DNA of 64,000 nt from Geodermatophilus nigrescens (GTDB lineage: Bacteria; Actinomycetota; Actinomycetes; Mycobacteriales; Geodermatophilaceae): NCBI RefSeq assembly GCF_900129495.1, contig NZ_FQVX01000002.1, positions 682,001 to 746,000 of the forward strand. Reading direction: 5' to 3'. Position numbers and translations under genes: made by a program. The notes below the pieces were generated by a model. The model was given only the letters and a program-made list of their open reading frames with translations. It had not been told where the DNA came from and did not search any database. This document shows positions 9,243-18,081 of this stretch, piece after piece. The number at the start of each line of letters is the position of its first letter. Position 1 is the first letter of the stretch.

Positions 9243-10388
9243 ATGCAGTTCGGGATCTTCACGGTCAGCGACATCACGACCGACCCCACGACCGGCCGCA
9301 CGCCCAGCGAGGCGCAGCGGATCCAGGACGTCGTCACCATCGCGAAGAAGGCCGAGGAGGTCGGGCTCGACGTCTTCGCCCTGGGCGAGCACCACAACCC
9401 GCCGTTCTTCTCGTCCTCCCCCACCACCACGCTGGCCTACATCGCCGCGCAGACCAGCCGGCTGCAGCTGTCGACGTCGACGACGCTGATCACCACCAAC
9501 GACCCGGTGAAGATCGCCGAGGACTACGCGATGCTGCAGCACCTCGCCGGCGGCCGCGTCGACCTGATGATGGGCCGCGGCAACACCGGCCCGGTCTACC
9601 CGTGGTTCGGCCAGGACATCCGCAACGGCATCCCGCTCGCCGTCGAGAACTACGCGCTGCTGCGCCGGCTGTGGGACGAGGACGTCGTCGACTGGTCCGG
9701 CCGGTTCCGCACCCCGCTGCAGGGCTTCACGTCCACGCCGCGGCCGCTCGACGGCGTCGCGCCGTTCGTCTGGCACGGCTCGATCCGCAGCCCGCAGATC
9801 GCCGAGCAGGCCGCCTACTACGGCGACGGCTTCTTCTCCAACCACATCTTCTGGCCGAAGGAGCACACGCAGCGGATGGTCGAGTTCTACCGCTCGCGGT
9901 TCGAGCACCACGGCCACGGCCGCGCCGACCAGGCGATCGTCGGCCTGGGTGGCCAGGTGTTCATGCGGAAGAACTCGCAGGACGCCGTCGCCGAGTTCCG
10001 GCCCTACTTCGACGAGGCTCCGGTCTACGGCCACGGCCCGTCGCTGGAGGACTTCTCCCGCGAGACGCCGCTGACCGTCGGCTCCCCGCAGCAGGTGATC
10101 GAGCGGACCCTCGGCTTCCGCGACTACGTCGGCGACTACCAGCGCCAACTGTTCCTCATCGACCACGCGGGCCTGCCGCTCAAGACCGTGCTCGAGCAGC
10201 TCGACCTGCTCGGCGAGGAGGTCGTGCCGGTGCTGCGCCGCGAGTTCGCCGCCCTCAAGCCCGCGCACGTGCCCGACGCCCCCACCCACGCCTCGCGCGT
10301 CGCCGCGCGCGGCGGCGCGGTCGACCCGACCGTGCACGCCGCCGGCGACGACGTCACGGGGCGCACCGCCGAGGAGGTGCCCGCGTGA
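9243..10388 (+). CDS. Luciferase-like FMN-dependent monooxygenase, CE1758 type
   Basis: The 381-residue protein belongs to the bacterial-luciferase-like (LLM) flavin monooxygenases: MQFGIFTVSDIT, LGEHHNPPFFSSSPT, LQLSTSTTLITTNDPVKIAEDYAML and DLMMGRGNT are typical. The following FMN reductase overlaps it, the arrangement known for the CE1758/CE1759 pair of Corynebacterium, in which the reductase supplies FMNH2. ATG 9243 is chosen over an ATG 12 bases upstream because GGAGG lies six bases before it. The substrate is unknown. An inverted repeat upstream suggests repression. Confidence 0.88.
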   Translation: MQFGIFTVSDITTDPTTGRTPSEAQRIQDVVTIAKKAEEVGLDVFALGEHHNPPFFSSSPTTTLAYIAAQTSRLQLSTSTTLITTNDPVKIAEDYAMLQHLAGGRVDLMMGRGNTGPVYPWFGQDIRNGIPLAVENYALLRRLWDEDVVDWSGRFRTPLQGFTSTPRPLDGVAPFVWHGSIRSPQIAEQAAYYGDGFFSNHIFWPKEHTQRMVEFYRSRFEHHGHGRADQAIVGLGGQVFMRKNSQDAVAEFRPYFDEAPVYGHGPSLEDFSRETPLTVGSPQQVIERTLGFRDYVGDYQRQLFLIDHAGLPLKTVLEQLDLLGEEVVPVLRREFAALKPAHVPDAPTHASRVAARGGAVDPTVHAAGDDVTGRTAEEVPA

Positions 10389-11008
10389 CCACCCGCACGC
10401 TGGCCGTGGTGAGCGCCGGACTGTCGACGCCGTCGTCGACCCGGCTGCTCGCCGACCGGCTGACCGCCGCGACCGTCGCCGCCCTGCGCGAGCGGGGCGA
10501 GGACGCCACGGTCGAGGTCGTCGAGCTGCGCGAGCACGCCCGCGACCTCGCCGACGCCTTCGTCACCGGCTTCCCCAACGCGGCGCTGCGGGCGGCCATC
10601 GAGACCGTCACCGGGGCCGACGGCGTCGTCGCCGTCACCCCGGTGTTCACCGCCTCCTACAGCGGCCTGTTCAAGTCCTTCGCCGACGTGCTCGACAAGG
10701 ACGCGCTCACCGGCAAGCCGGTGCTCATGGCGGCCACCGCGGGCACCGCGCGGCACTCGCTGGTGCTTGAGCACGCCATGCGGCCGCTGTTCGCCTACCT
10801 GCGGGCGGTGACCGTGCCGACGGCGGTGTTCGCGGCGAGCGAGGACTGGGCCGGCGGCGACGGCACCAGCGCCGAGCTCAGCGGCCGGGTCACCCGCGCC
10901 GCCGGCGAGCTGGCCGACCTGGTCACCGGCCGCCCCGCGTCGGCCCGCCCGGCGGACCCCTTCGCCGACGTCCCCTCCTTCGAGCAGCTCCTCCGGGGCG
11001 AGGCATAG
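10385..11008 (+). CDS. NAD(P)H-dependent FMN reductase, CE1759 type
   Basis: The 207-residue flavodoxin-fold reductase has the N-terminal LAVVSAGLSTPSSTRLLADRL phosphate-binding loop and the typical VTPVFTASYSGLFKSFADVLD block. It should reduce FMN for the monooxygenase encoded just upstream. Its GTG overlaps the upstream TGA by four bases (GTGA), which implies translational coupling and matched amounts of the two proteins. Confidence 0.88.
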   Translation: MTTRTLAVVSAGLSTPSSTRLLADRLTAATVAALRERGEDATVEVVELREHARDLADAFVTGFPNAALRAAIETVTGADGVVAVTPVFTASYSGLFKSFADVLDKDALTGKPVLMAATAGTARHSLVLEHAMRPLFAYLRAVTVPTAVFAASEDWAGGDGTSAELSGRVTRAAGELADLVTGRPASARPADPFADVPSFEQLLRGEA

Positions 11009-11009
11009 C

Positions 11010-11069
11010 GGAAGGGCCCCCTGCCCCCCACCACTCGCAGGCTCGTGGCGGGCCCCTGCAGGGGGCCGG
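11010..11069. repeat. 60-bp terminator-like repeat, copy A
   Basis: This stem-loop (outer arms GGCCCCCTGC 11015-11024 and GCAGGGGGCC 11058-11067, plus an inner imperfect stem CCCACCAC/GTGGCGGG) is about 90 percent identical to a second copy at 57883-57941. It lies between two convergent genes and ends two bases from the stop codon of the minus-strand gene. It probably works as a terminator; the sequence conservation suggests a dispersed repeat family. Confidence 0.8.
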
Positions 11070-11071
11070 GG

Positions 11072-12646
11072 TCAGCCCTGCGCGTGCTCCGACGGGGGCG
11101 CCGAGCCGCCCTGGGGCGCCTCGTCCGTCATGAGCGCGACGATCTCCGCGCGGCCGGCGGCCGAGGGCAGCCCCCACCCCGGCTCGTAGCCGTAGACCTC
11201 GCCGAGCGGGGTCGACGCCGTCCGCCCGGTGAGCACCTCCACCGACCCGGTGTCGATCAGCCCCGGGTGCTCGACGCCGCACGCCTCGGCGACCTTGAGC
11301 AGGTCGCGGCGCAGGGTGGCCACGTAGTTGGCCAGCCGCACCGACTTCCGCTGCGGGTCCAGCCCGTGCGCCAGCCACGCGTTCTGGGTGGCGACGCCGG
11401 TGGGGCAGGTGTCGGTGTGGCACTTCTGCGCCTGGATGCAGCCGATCGCCAGCATCGCCTCCCGCGCGATGTTGACCGTGTCGCAGCCCAGCGCGAACGC
11501 CACCACCGCGTTGTCGGGCAGGCCGAGCTTCCCGGCGCCGACGAACGTCACCCGCTCGGCGATCCCCCGGCGGGCGAACGCCGAGTACACGCGGGCGAAG
11601 CCGAGCTGGAAGGGCAGCGACACCGAGTCGGTGAAGATCAGCGGCGCAGCACCCGTGCCGCCCTCGCCGCCGTCGATCGTCACGAAGTCCACCCCGCGGT
11701 CGCCCGCGGCCATGAGCGACGTCAGCTCGTCCCAGAACGCCATGTCGCCGACGGCGGACTTGATGCCCACCGGCAGGCCCGTCGCGTCGGCCAGCAGCTC
11801 CACCCAGTCGAGCAGGCTGTCGGCGTCGGTGAACTCCGCGTGCCGCGACGGGCTCACGCAGTCGACGCCCTCGCGCACCCCGCGGGCCGCGGCGATCTCC
11901 GCGGACACCTTCGCCGCCGGCAGCACCCCGCCCAGGCCCGGCTTCGCGCCCTGGCTGAGCTTGACCTCCAGCGCCCGCACCGGCGCCGACGCCACCAGGT
12001 CCTGCAGCCGGCGCAGGTCGAAGCGGCCCCGGTCGTCGCGGCAGCCGAAGTAGGCGGTGCCGATCTGGAAGACCAGCTCGCCGCCGTGCCGGTGGTGCAC
12101 CGACAGGCCCCCCTCGCCGGTGTTGTGCAGGCACCCGGCCAGCGCCGCGCCCCGGTTGAGCGCCTCCACGGCGGCCCCCGACAGCGAGCCGAAGCTCATC
12201 GCCGACACGTTCACCACCGACGCCGGCCGGAACGCCCGCGCCCGACCGCGCGGCCCGCCCAGCACCTTCGCCGAGGGCAGGGCGACGTCGGCCGCCGAGG
12301 CCGGGTGCGACGGCGGGACGGCGCGGCCGAAGGTGCGGTGGTTGATCACCGGGTAGCCGGCGGTGTACTCGAGGTCGTTGTCGGTGCCGAACCCGAAGTA
12401 GTTGTTCTCGCCCTTCGCCGAGGCGTACACCCACCGGCGCTGGTCGCGGGTGAACGGCCGCTCCTCGTTGTTGCCGGCCACCAGGTACTGCCGCAGCTCC
12501 GGGCCGATCGACTCCAGCAGGTAGCGGGCGTGGCCGAGCACCGGGAAGTTGCGCAGCAGCGTGTGCTCCCGCTGCACCAGGTCCCGGGCGGCCACCGCCG
12601 CCACCGCCCCGAGGCCGGCCACCGCCGCCCGCGCCGCACCCCTCAT
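11072..12646 (-). CDS. FMN-binding glutamate synthase family protein
   Basis: The 524-residue protein has one N-terminal hydrophobic helix (about 4-20), then a GltS-like FMN/TIM-barrel domain: SAMSFGSLSGAAVEALNRGA, NTGEGGLS, KLSQGAKPGLGGVLP, GVDCVSPSRHAEF and TIDGGEGGTGAAP. CIQAQKCHTDTCPTGVATQ near residue 405 supplies the three cysteines of a 3Fe-4S cluster. It lacks the amidotransferase and alpha-helix domains of full glutamate synthase, as in archaeal-type or orphan GltB2 proteins, so the true reaction is uncertain. GGGAGGG lies six bases before the ATG. Confidence 0.9.
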   Translation of the reverse strand: MRGAARAAVAGLGAVAAVAARDLVQREHTLLRNFPVLGHARYLLESIGPELRQYLVAGNNEERPFTRDQRRWVYASAKGENNYFGFGTDNDLEYTAGYPVINHRTFGRAVPPSHPASAADVALPSAKVLGGPRGRARAFRPASVVNVSAMSFGSLSGAAVEALNRGAALAGCLHNTGEGGLSVHHRHGGELVFQIGTAYFGCRDDRGRFDLRRLQDLVASAPVRALEVKLSQGAKPGLGGVLPAAKVSAEIAAARGVREGVDCVSPSRHAEFTDADSLLDWVELLADATGLPVGIKSAVGDMAFWDELTSLMAAGDRGVDFVTIDGGEGGTGAAPLIFTDSVSLPFQLGFARVYSAFARRGIAERVTFVGAGKLGLPDNAVVAFALGCDTVNIAREAMLAIGCIQAQKCHTDTCPTGVATQNAWLAHGLDPQRKSVRLANYVATLRRDLLKVAEACGVEHPGLIDTGSVEVLTGRTASTPLGEVYGYEPGWGLPSAAGRAEIVALMTDEAPQGGSAPPSEHAQG

Positions 12647-12719
12647 GACGACCCTCCCCGCTCCGTTGCGGTCCGGCCGTCATCGTGGCGCGGAACGGCG
12701 CCGTCCGCGCCCCGGACCG

Positions 12720-14192
12720 CTACAGGAAGAGGCTGAGCACGAGCGCCAGCGCGAAGCCGATCGTCCCGAGCAGCGTCTCCATGACCGTCCAGGTCTTGAG
12801 CGTCGTCTTCTCGTCCATCTGGAAGAACCGGCTGACCAGCCAGAAGCCCGAGTCGTTGACGTGCGAGAGAACGGTGGCCCCGGCGGCGATGGCGATGACG
12901 ATCAGGGCGAGGTCGATCGAGGTCAGCCCGTCCGACGCCTCGATCACCGGCGCCATGAGGCCGGCGGTGGTGGTCAGGGCGACCGTCGCCGAGCCCTGCG
13001 CGATCCGCAGCAGGACCGAGACGACGAACGCCGCGACGATGACCGGCAGGCCGATGTCGCCGAGGACGTCGGCCAGCGCGGTGCCGATGCCGCTCGCGCG
13101 CAGGACGCCGCCGAACATGCCGCCGGCACCGGTGATCAGGATGATCGCGCAGACCGGGCCGAGGGCGCTGTTGACGATCGACTCGACCTGCGCGCCGCTC
13201 TGCCCGCGCCGCAGGCCGAGCACCACGCTCGCCACGAGCACGGTGATGAGGAGGGCGACCGGGGTGGCGCCCACCAGCTGGCCGGCCTGGACGACGACGG
13301 AGGACTCGTCCACCACGCCGGCGCTGGCCAGCGTGGACAGCCCCGTGTTGAGGAAGATCAGCACCAGCGGCAGCAGCAGGATGCCCACCACCGTGCCGAA
13401 GCGGGGCGGCGCCGGGCGGGTCGCGGTGCCGGTCCGGGCGCCGGCGGAGGAGCCGCCCGACGCGATGGCCGGCGAGGTGCCCTCCACCGAGGGGTCCGGC
13501 TCGTCGTCGGCCGTGCGCGGGGAGCCGTCGGCCAGGATGTCGGGGACGGCGACGTCGTACCGGCGCCCGGCCCACAGCCCGAACAGGTAGCCGCCGAGGT
13601 ACCAGGTGGGCAGGCCGATGAGCAGGCCGAAGACCAGCGTCAGCCCGATGTCGGCCCCGATCAGCTCGGCGGCCGCGACCGGCCCGGGGTGCGGCGGCAC
13701 GAAGGCGTGCATGACCGCGAAGGCGCCGGCGACCGGCAGGCCGTAGGTGAGCAGCGAGCCGCCGAGCCGGGCGGCCACGGTGAACACGATCGGCAGGAAG
13801 ACCACGAGGCCCGCGTCGAAGAAGATCGGGAAGCCGAACAGCAGCGCGGCGACGCCCAGGGCCAGCGGCGCGCGCTTCTCGCCGAAGCGGCGGATGAGGC
13901 TGTCGGCGAGCACCTGCGCCCCGCCGCTGTGCTCCAGCAGCCGGCCGAGCATGGCGCCGAGGCCGACCAGCAGCGCGACGTTGGCGAGCGTGCTGCCGAA
14001 GCCCGTGGTCAGGGTGGTCACGACGTCCGCGACCGGGATCCGCGTGGCCAGCGCCGTCAGGAGGCTGACGAGGACGAGCGCCAGGAAGGCGTGCAGCTTG
14101 AGCTTCATGATGAGGAACAGCAGGACCCCCACCGCGGCGGCGGCGATGAGGAGCAGCGGTCCGGCACCCAGCGCGGGCTCGACCTCGGGCAT
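12720..14192 (-). CDS. gntP: Gluconate:H+ symporter, GntP family
   Basis: The 490-residue membrane protein has about 12-14 hydrophobic segments and GntP landmarks such as FGSTLANVALLVGLGAMLGRLLEHSGGA, FGFPIFFDAGLVVFLP, HAFVPPHPGPVAAAEL, QGSATVALTTTAGL and SHVNDSGFWLVSRFF. It takes up gluconate or a related sugar acid. A hydrophilic insert at about residues 220-265 (Ser, Thr, Ala and acidic residues) is longer than usual. GGAGG precedes the ATG by seven bases. It follows the gluconokinase gene with 17 bases between them, so uptake and phosphorylation are co-expressed. Confidence 0.93.
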   Translation of the reverse strand: MPEVEPALGAGPLLLIAAAAVGVLLFLIMKLKLHAFLALVLVSLLTALATRIPVADVVTTLTTGFGSTLANVALLVGLGAMLGRLLEHSGGAQVLADSLIRRFGEKRAPLALGVAALLFGFPIFFDAGLVVFLPIVFTVAARLGGSLLTYGLPVAGAFAVMHAFVPPHPGPVAAAELIGADIGLTLVFGLLIGLPTWYLGGYLFGLWAGRRYDVAVPDILADGSPRTADDEPDPSVEGTSPAIASGGSSAGARTGTATRPAPPRFGTVVGILLLPLVLIFLNTGLSTLASAGVVDESSVVVQAGQLVGATPVALLITVLVASVVLGLRRGQSGAQVESIVNSALGPVCAIILITGAGGMFGGVLRASGIGTALADVLGDIGLPVIVAAFVVSVLLRIAQGSATVALTTTAGLMAPVIEASDGLTSIDLALIVIAIAAGATVLSHVNDSGFWLVSRFFQMDEKTTLKTWTVMETLLGTIGFALALVLSLFL

Positions 14193-14209
14193 GGCGGTTC
14201 CTCCAGGGC

Positions 14210-15754
14210 TCAGGCGGGGGTCTGGGACGGGGTGTCGTCGAGGGCGTCGAGGGTGGTGAGGACGTCGGCCAGCGCCCGCGCCGACTGCTCGACCAGCGGC
14301 CGGGTGCGCCGGTACAGGTCGGCGGCGGCCGGGTCGGGCTCGACCGGGTCGGAGACGCCGACCAGCGCGGTGGCGGCGTCGAGGTCGGGCAGCGCGCCGA
14401 GCGCGTGCAGGCCGAGCAGGCAGGCACCGAGCCCCGTGCCCTCCGGCGAGTCGGCCACCCGCACCGGCAGGTCCAGCGCGGCGGCGAGCGTCGACACCCA
14501 CAGCGGGGAGGCCACCGCGCCGCCGGTCGCCCGCACCTCGGTGACCGGCAGCCCGGTGGCCGAGAACGCGTCGCGCACCAGGGCCAGCTGCTGGCACACC
14601 CCCTCGACGGCGGCACGCACCAGGTGGCCGCGGCGGTGCTCGCGGCGCAGGCCCACGTAGGCGCCGCGCAGGCCCGAGCGCCACCACGGCGCCCGCTCGC
14701 CGAGCAGGTAGGGCAGGCACAGCAGCCCGGCGCTGCCGGCCGGGACGCCCGCCGCCTCCTCCAGCAGCCGGGCGTCGAGCTCGTCGGCCTCCTCGCCGAC
14801 CAGGGCGTCGCCGTCGGCCAGCGCCTGCGCCGCCCAGCGCACCACCGACCCGCCGTTGTTGACCGCGCCGCCGACCACCCAGTGGTCCTCGGTGAGCGCG
14901 TAGCAGAACAGCCGGTGCGCGGGGTCGACCGTGGGCGCGGGGACGACGACCCGCATCGCGCCGCTCGTGCCCAGCGACACCGCGGCCACCTCCGGCCGCA
15001 CCGCGCCGATGCCGAGGTTGGCCAGCACGCCGTCGGAGGCGCCGATCACCAGCGGGGTGTCGCGCGGCAGGCCGGTGGCCGCGGCCACCTCGGGGCGCAG
15101 GCCGGGCAGCACCGCCGTCGTCGGCAGCACCTCGCCGAGCTGGGCGGCGCGCACGCCGGCGACGTCGAGCGCCTCGGTGTCCCACGTGCCGGCGCGGATG
15201 CCGTACAGACCGGTCGCCGACGCGCAGGCGCGGTCGAGCACCTGCGGGCCGCCGCGCAGCGCGGAGACCACGAGCTCCTTGACCCCGCCCCAGCGCGGCA
15301 CCGACGCCAGCCGGTCGGGGTCCTCGGCGCGCAGGGCGGCGAGCTTGAGCAGCGGCGACATCGGGTGCACCGGCGTGCCGGTGCGGGTGTGCAGCCCGCC
15401 GGCCCGGCCGTCGGCGCGCAGGGCCTCGGCGAAGCCGGCGGCGCGGTCGTCGGCCCAGGTGACCACCGGGCCGAGCGGACGGCCGTCGTCGTCCATGGGG
15501 ACCAGGCCGTGCATCGCCGCGGACAGGCAGACGCCGACCACCCGGTCGCCGCGCTCGCGCGCGGCGGCGCTCACGGCGGCCAGCGCCTCGACGGCGGCGT
15601 CGGCCAGGCGCTGCGCGTCGAGCTCCGCGCGGCCGGGCGCCGGTACCGACAGGCGGTAGCCGACGCTCACCAGGTCGCGCACGCGCCCGTCGGCGCCCGC
15701 GGTCACCGCCTTGGTCGCCGTCGTCCCGCTGTCCAGCCCGACCACGACGTCCAT
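14210..15754 (-). CDS. gntK: Gluconokinase/xylulokinase-type FGGY carbohydrate kinase
   Basis: The 514-residue sugar kinase has the FGGY N-terminal phosphate loop GLDSGTTATKAV (residues 5-16), VCLSAAMHGLVPMD, VTWADDRA, GASDGVLANLGIGA, SLGTSGAMRV and the C-terminal FGGY signature region (VRATGGAVASPLW). Because gntP follows directly, gluconate is the most likely substrate, giving 6-phosphogluconate for the pentose phosphate pathway. A xylulokinase or another pentulose kinase cannot be excluded from sequence alone. CAAGAT seven bases before the ATG may mark a leaderless start. Confidence 0.85.
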   Translation of the reverse strand: MDVVVGLDSGTTATKAVTAGADGRVRDLVSVGYRLSVPAPGRAELDAQRLADAAVEALAAVSAAARERGDRVVGVCLSAAMHGLVPMDDDGRPLGPVVTWADDRAAGFAEALRADGRAGGLHTRTGTPVHPMSPLLKLAALRAEDPDRLASVPRWGGVKELVVSALRGGPQVLDRACASATGLYGIRAGTWDTEALDVAGVRAAQLGEVLPTTAVLPGLRPEVAAATGLPRDTPLVIGASDGVLANLGIGAVRPEVAAVSLGTSGAMRVVVPAPTVDPAHRLFCYALTEDHWVVGGAVNNGGSVVRWAAQALADGDALVGEEADELDARLLEEAAGVPAGSAGLLCLPYLLGERAPWWRSGLRGAYVGLRREHRRGHLVRAAVEGVCQQLALVRDAFSATGLPVTEVRATGGAVASPLWVSTLAAALDLPVRVADSPEGTGLGACLLGLHALGALPDLDAATALVGVSDPVEPDPAAADLYRRTRPLVEQSARALADVLTTLDALDDTPSQTPA

Positions 15755-15795
15755 GGCCGCGATCTTGCCGTCCGCGCCCCGTGGGGCGCGACCGC

Positions 15796-17127
15796 TCAGC
15801 GGTAGGCGCTGCCCCCGCGCAGCCGGGCCGACACCGCGACGTACAGCGGCGCGAGCACGACGCCGTCGCGGGCGAGGCGGGCGCGCAGCGCCCGGCGGTG
15901 CTTGACGACGCCGACCAGGCCGACCGCCCAGAACAGGTACTGCACCGCGAAGGCGGCGCGGAAGGCGTCGAGGTCGTAGGCGGTGGAGGCGCCGGGCGTG
16001 AGCGCGTCGAGCACCGCGCCGACGGCGAGGATGGTGAGCAGCGAGGCCACGAACCCGCCCACGTTGACCACCCCGCTGGCGCTGCCCTGCCGCTCGGCCG
16101 GGTTCCAGGTGCGGGCGAAGTCGAACCCGATCATCGAGCCGGGGCCGTTGGTGCCCAGCACGACGACGAGCACGACGAGCAGCCACAGCGGCGCGCGGCC
16201 GGGCCACAGCAGCACGACGGTCCAGGTGCCCGCGGTCAGCACGAGGATCGAGAAGACCAGCACCGACCGGCGCAGCGGCCAGCGCCCGCACAGCCGGCCC
16301 AGCAGCGGCCCGACGCCCATGCCGACGAGCACCAGCAGGGTCAGCAGCGACGCCGCCGTCGCCGGGGACAGCCCCTGCCCGACGACGAGGAACGGATAGC
16401 CCCACAGCAGCGCGAAGACGGTGCCAGAGAACTGGGTGACCAGGTGGGTGTAGAGACCGATCCGGGTGCCGGGCTCCCGCCAGGTGAGCGCCAGGCTGCG
16501 CCGGACGTCGGCGAGCCCGGCGGCGGGGGCGAGCTCGGTCCCGGGCGGGGTGTCGCGCAGCGTCGCGAGCACCAGGACGACGACGAGCACGCCGGCCGCG
16601 GCCGCGCCGAGGAAGGTGCTGCGCCAGCCGGCCGAGTGCAGCAGCGCGACCAGCGGGTAGGCGGCCACGATCTGCCCGACCTGGCCGAGGATGCCGGTGA
16701 GCTGGGTGACCAGCGGGACGGTGCGGCCGGGGAACCAGAAGCCGACGACGCGCAGCACGCTGATGAACGTCATCGCGTCGCCGGCGCCGACCAGCACGCG
16801 CGCGGCGATCGCGGTGGGCACGTCGGTGGCCAGCGCGAGCACCAGCTGCCCGGCGGCCATCGTGACCCCGCCCGCGACGATCAGCCGCCGCGAGCCGAAA
16901 CGGTCCAGCGCCACGCCCACCGGCACCTGCAGGCCGGCGTAGACGGCGAGCTGCAACACGAGGAACAGCGAGACCGCCGAGGCGCCGGCGTCGAAGCGCT
17001 GCTGCGCCTCCACCCCGGCCACGCCGAGCGAGGCGCGGTGGAAGACGGCGACCACGTAGGCGGCCAGCGCGGTGAGCCAGACGGCGTAGGCGCGCACGGG
17101 CGTGCGCTCGTTCGTCGGGGCGGTCAC
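15796..17127 (-). CDS. MFS transporter, sugar-acid/phosphate permease-like
   Basis: The 443-residue protein has 12 predicted membrane segments and the MFS loop motif in a modified form (DRFGSRRLIVAGG). The start VWLTALAAYVVAVFHRASLGVAGVEAQQRF resembles the UhpC/GarP anion:cation symporter group. It lies 41 bases upstream of the gluconokinase gene on the same strand and may form one operon with gntK and gntP, which would give two different uptake routes. The GTG start has no ribosome site; TGTCGT seven bases upstream is a weak leaderless -10. Confidence 0.8.
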   Translation of the reverse strand: MTAPTNERTPVRAYAVWLTALAAYVVAVFHRASLGVAGVEAQQRFDAGASAVSLFLVLQLAVYAGLQVPVGVALDRFGSRRLIVAGGVTMAAGQLVLALATDVPTAIAARVLVGAGDAMTFISVLRVVGFWFPGRTVPLVTQLTGILGQVGQIVAAYPLVALLHSAGWRSTFLGAAAAGVLVVVLVLATLRDTPPGTELAPAAGLADVRRSLALTWREPGTRIGLYTHLVTQFSGTVFALLWGYPFLVVGQGLSPATAASLLTLLVLVGMGVGPLLGRLCGRWPLRRSVLVFSILVLTAGTWTVVLLWPGRAPLWLLVVLVVVLGTNGPGSMIGFDFARTWNPAERQGSASGVVNVGGFVASLLTILAVGAVLDALTPGASTAYDLDAFRAAFAVQYLFWAVGLVGVVKHRRALRARLARDGVVLAPLYVAVSARLRGGSAYR

Positions 17128-17171
17128 CCAGGGGACGACAGCGGCGGCGGGCGATGTGTTCCCGCACCGGC

Positions 17172-17187
17172 GGTGAGTCCCCTCACC
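17172..17187. promoter_or_regulatory. Inverted repeat between divergent MFS and SDR genes
   Basis: GGTGAG and CTCACC flank a four-base spacer in the 107-bp divergent region. The site could be an operator for either gene; there is no further support. Confidence 0.25.
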
Positions 17188-17234
17188 CGCGGTGGGAGGC
17201 TCCGCCCGGCGCGCACCCGAGGGAGGGCAGGTCC

Positions 17235-18002
17235 ATGGACGTCACTGCAGGATCCGCGGTCGTCACCGGCGGGGCGTCGGGCCTGGGCCTCGCCACCGCC
17301 CGCCGGCTCGCCGGACTCGGGGTGCCCACCGTGCTCGTCGACCTGCCGACGTCGGCCGGCGCCGACGTCGCGGCCTCCCTGGGCGGGGAGACGCGGTTCG
17401 TCGCCGCCGACGTCACCGACCCCGACGCGGTCGCCGCCGCCGTCGCGGTGGCCGACGGGCTCGCCCCGCTGCGCACGCTCGTGCACTGCGCCGGCCGCGG
17501 CGGCGCGATGCGGGTGGTCGACCGCGACGGCCGGCCGGGCTCGCTGGAGCTCTACGAGTCGGTCGTGCGGGTCAACCTCATCGGCACCTTCAACGTGCTG
17601 AGCCAGGCCGCGGCGCGGATGGCCGCCCACGAGCCGGTCGACGGCGAGGAGCGCGGCGTCTGCGTCCTCACCGCGTCGGTGGCGGCCTACGAGGGACAGG
17701 TCGGCCAGCTCCCCTACGCCTCGGCGAAGGCCGGCATCGTCGGGCTCACCCTCGTCGCCGCCCGCGACCTCGCCCAGCGGCTCGTCCGGGTCGTCACCAT
17801 CGCCCCGGGCACCTTCGACACCCCGATCCTCGCCCGGCTCCCGCAGGAGGTGCGCGACTCCCTCGGCCAGGCCACCCCGCACCCGCGCCGGCTCGGCGTC
17901 GCCGACGAGTTCGCCCGGCTGGCCCTCGCGATCGTCGACAACCCGATGCTCAACGGGGAGACCATCCGGCTCGACGGCGCCCTGCGCATGCCACCGCGCT
18001 GA
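17235..18002 (+). CDS. SDR oxidoreductase, 3-hydroxyacyl-CoA dehydrogenase type 2-like
   Basis: The 255-residue SDR shows TGGASGLG at residues 11-18, the acidic VDLP after strand 2 (NAD preference), HCAG in place of NNAG, SVAAYEGQVGQLPYASAKAG with the catalytic Ser, Tyr and Lys, and IAPGTFDTP. The last features and QATPHPRRLG are typical of type II 3-hydroxyacyl-CoA dehydrogenases (HSD17B10-like) in fatty acid or branched-chain catabolism. ATG 17235 follows GGAGGGCAGG. It is monocistronic, with a stem-loop downstream. Confidence 0.85.
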   Translation: MDVTAGSAVVTGGASGLGLATARRLAGLGVPTVLVDLPTSAGADVAASLGGETRFVAADVTDPDAVAAAVAVADGLAPLRTLVHCAGRGGAMRVVDRDGRPGSLELYESVVRVNLIGTFNVLSQAAARMAAHEPVDGEERGVCVLTASVAAYEGQVGQLPYASAKAGIVGLTLVAARDLAQRLVRVVTIAPGTFDTPILARLPQEVRDSLGQATPHPRRLGVADEFARLALAIVDNPMLNGETIRLDGALRMPPR

Positions 18003-18037
18003 TCCTGCGCTGACCCGCGCCGACCCCGGGGTCCGCG

Positions 18038-18064
18038 GCGCCGGCCGGGGCGGGCCCCCGGCGC
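18038..18064 (+). terminator. Terminator-like hairpin after the SDR gene
   Basis: GCGCCGG and CCGGCGC form a seven-base stem, with additional G-C pairs inside, 35 bases after the stop. It lies immediately before the -10 element of the next gene. Confidence 0.45.
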
Positions 18065-18081
18065 ACCTAGACTCCTGCGCC

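Noticed and set aside
11010-11069. Repeat copy considered as an insertion-sequence end or a phage attachment site
   Set aside because: No transposase or integrase is nearby and the structure is a terminator-like stem-loop; it is reported as a small dispersed repeat instead.
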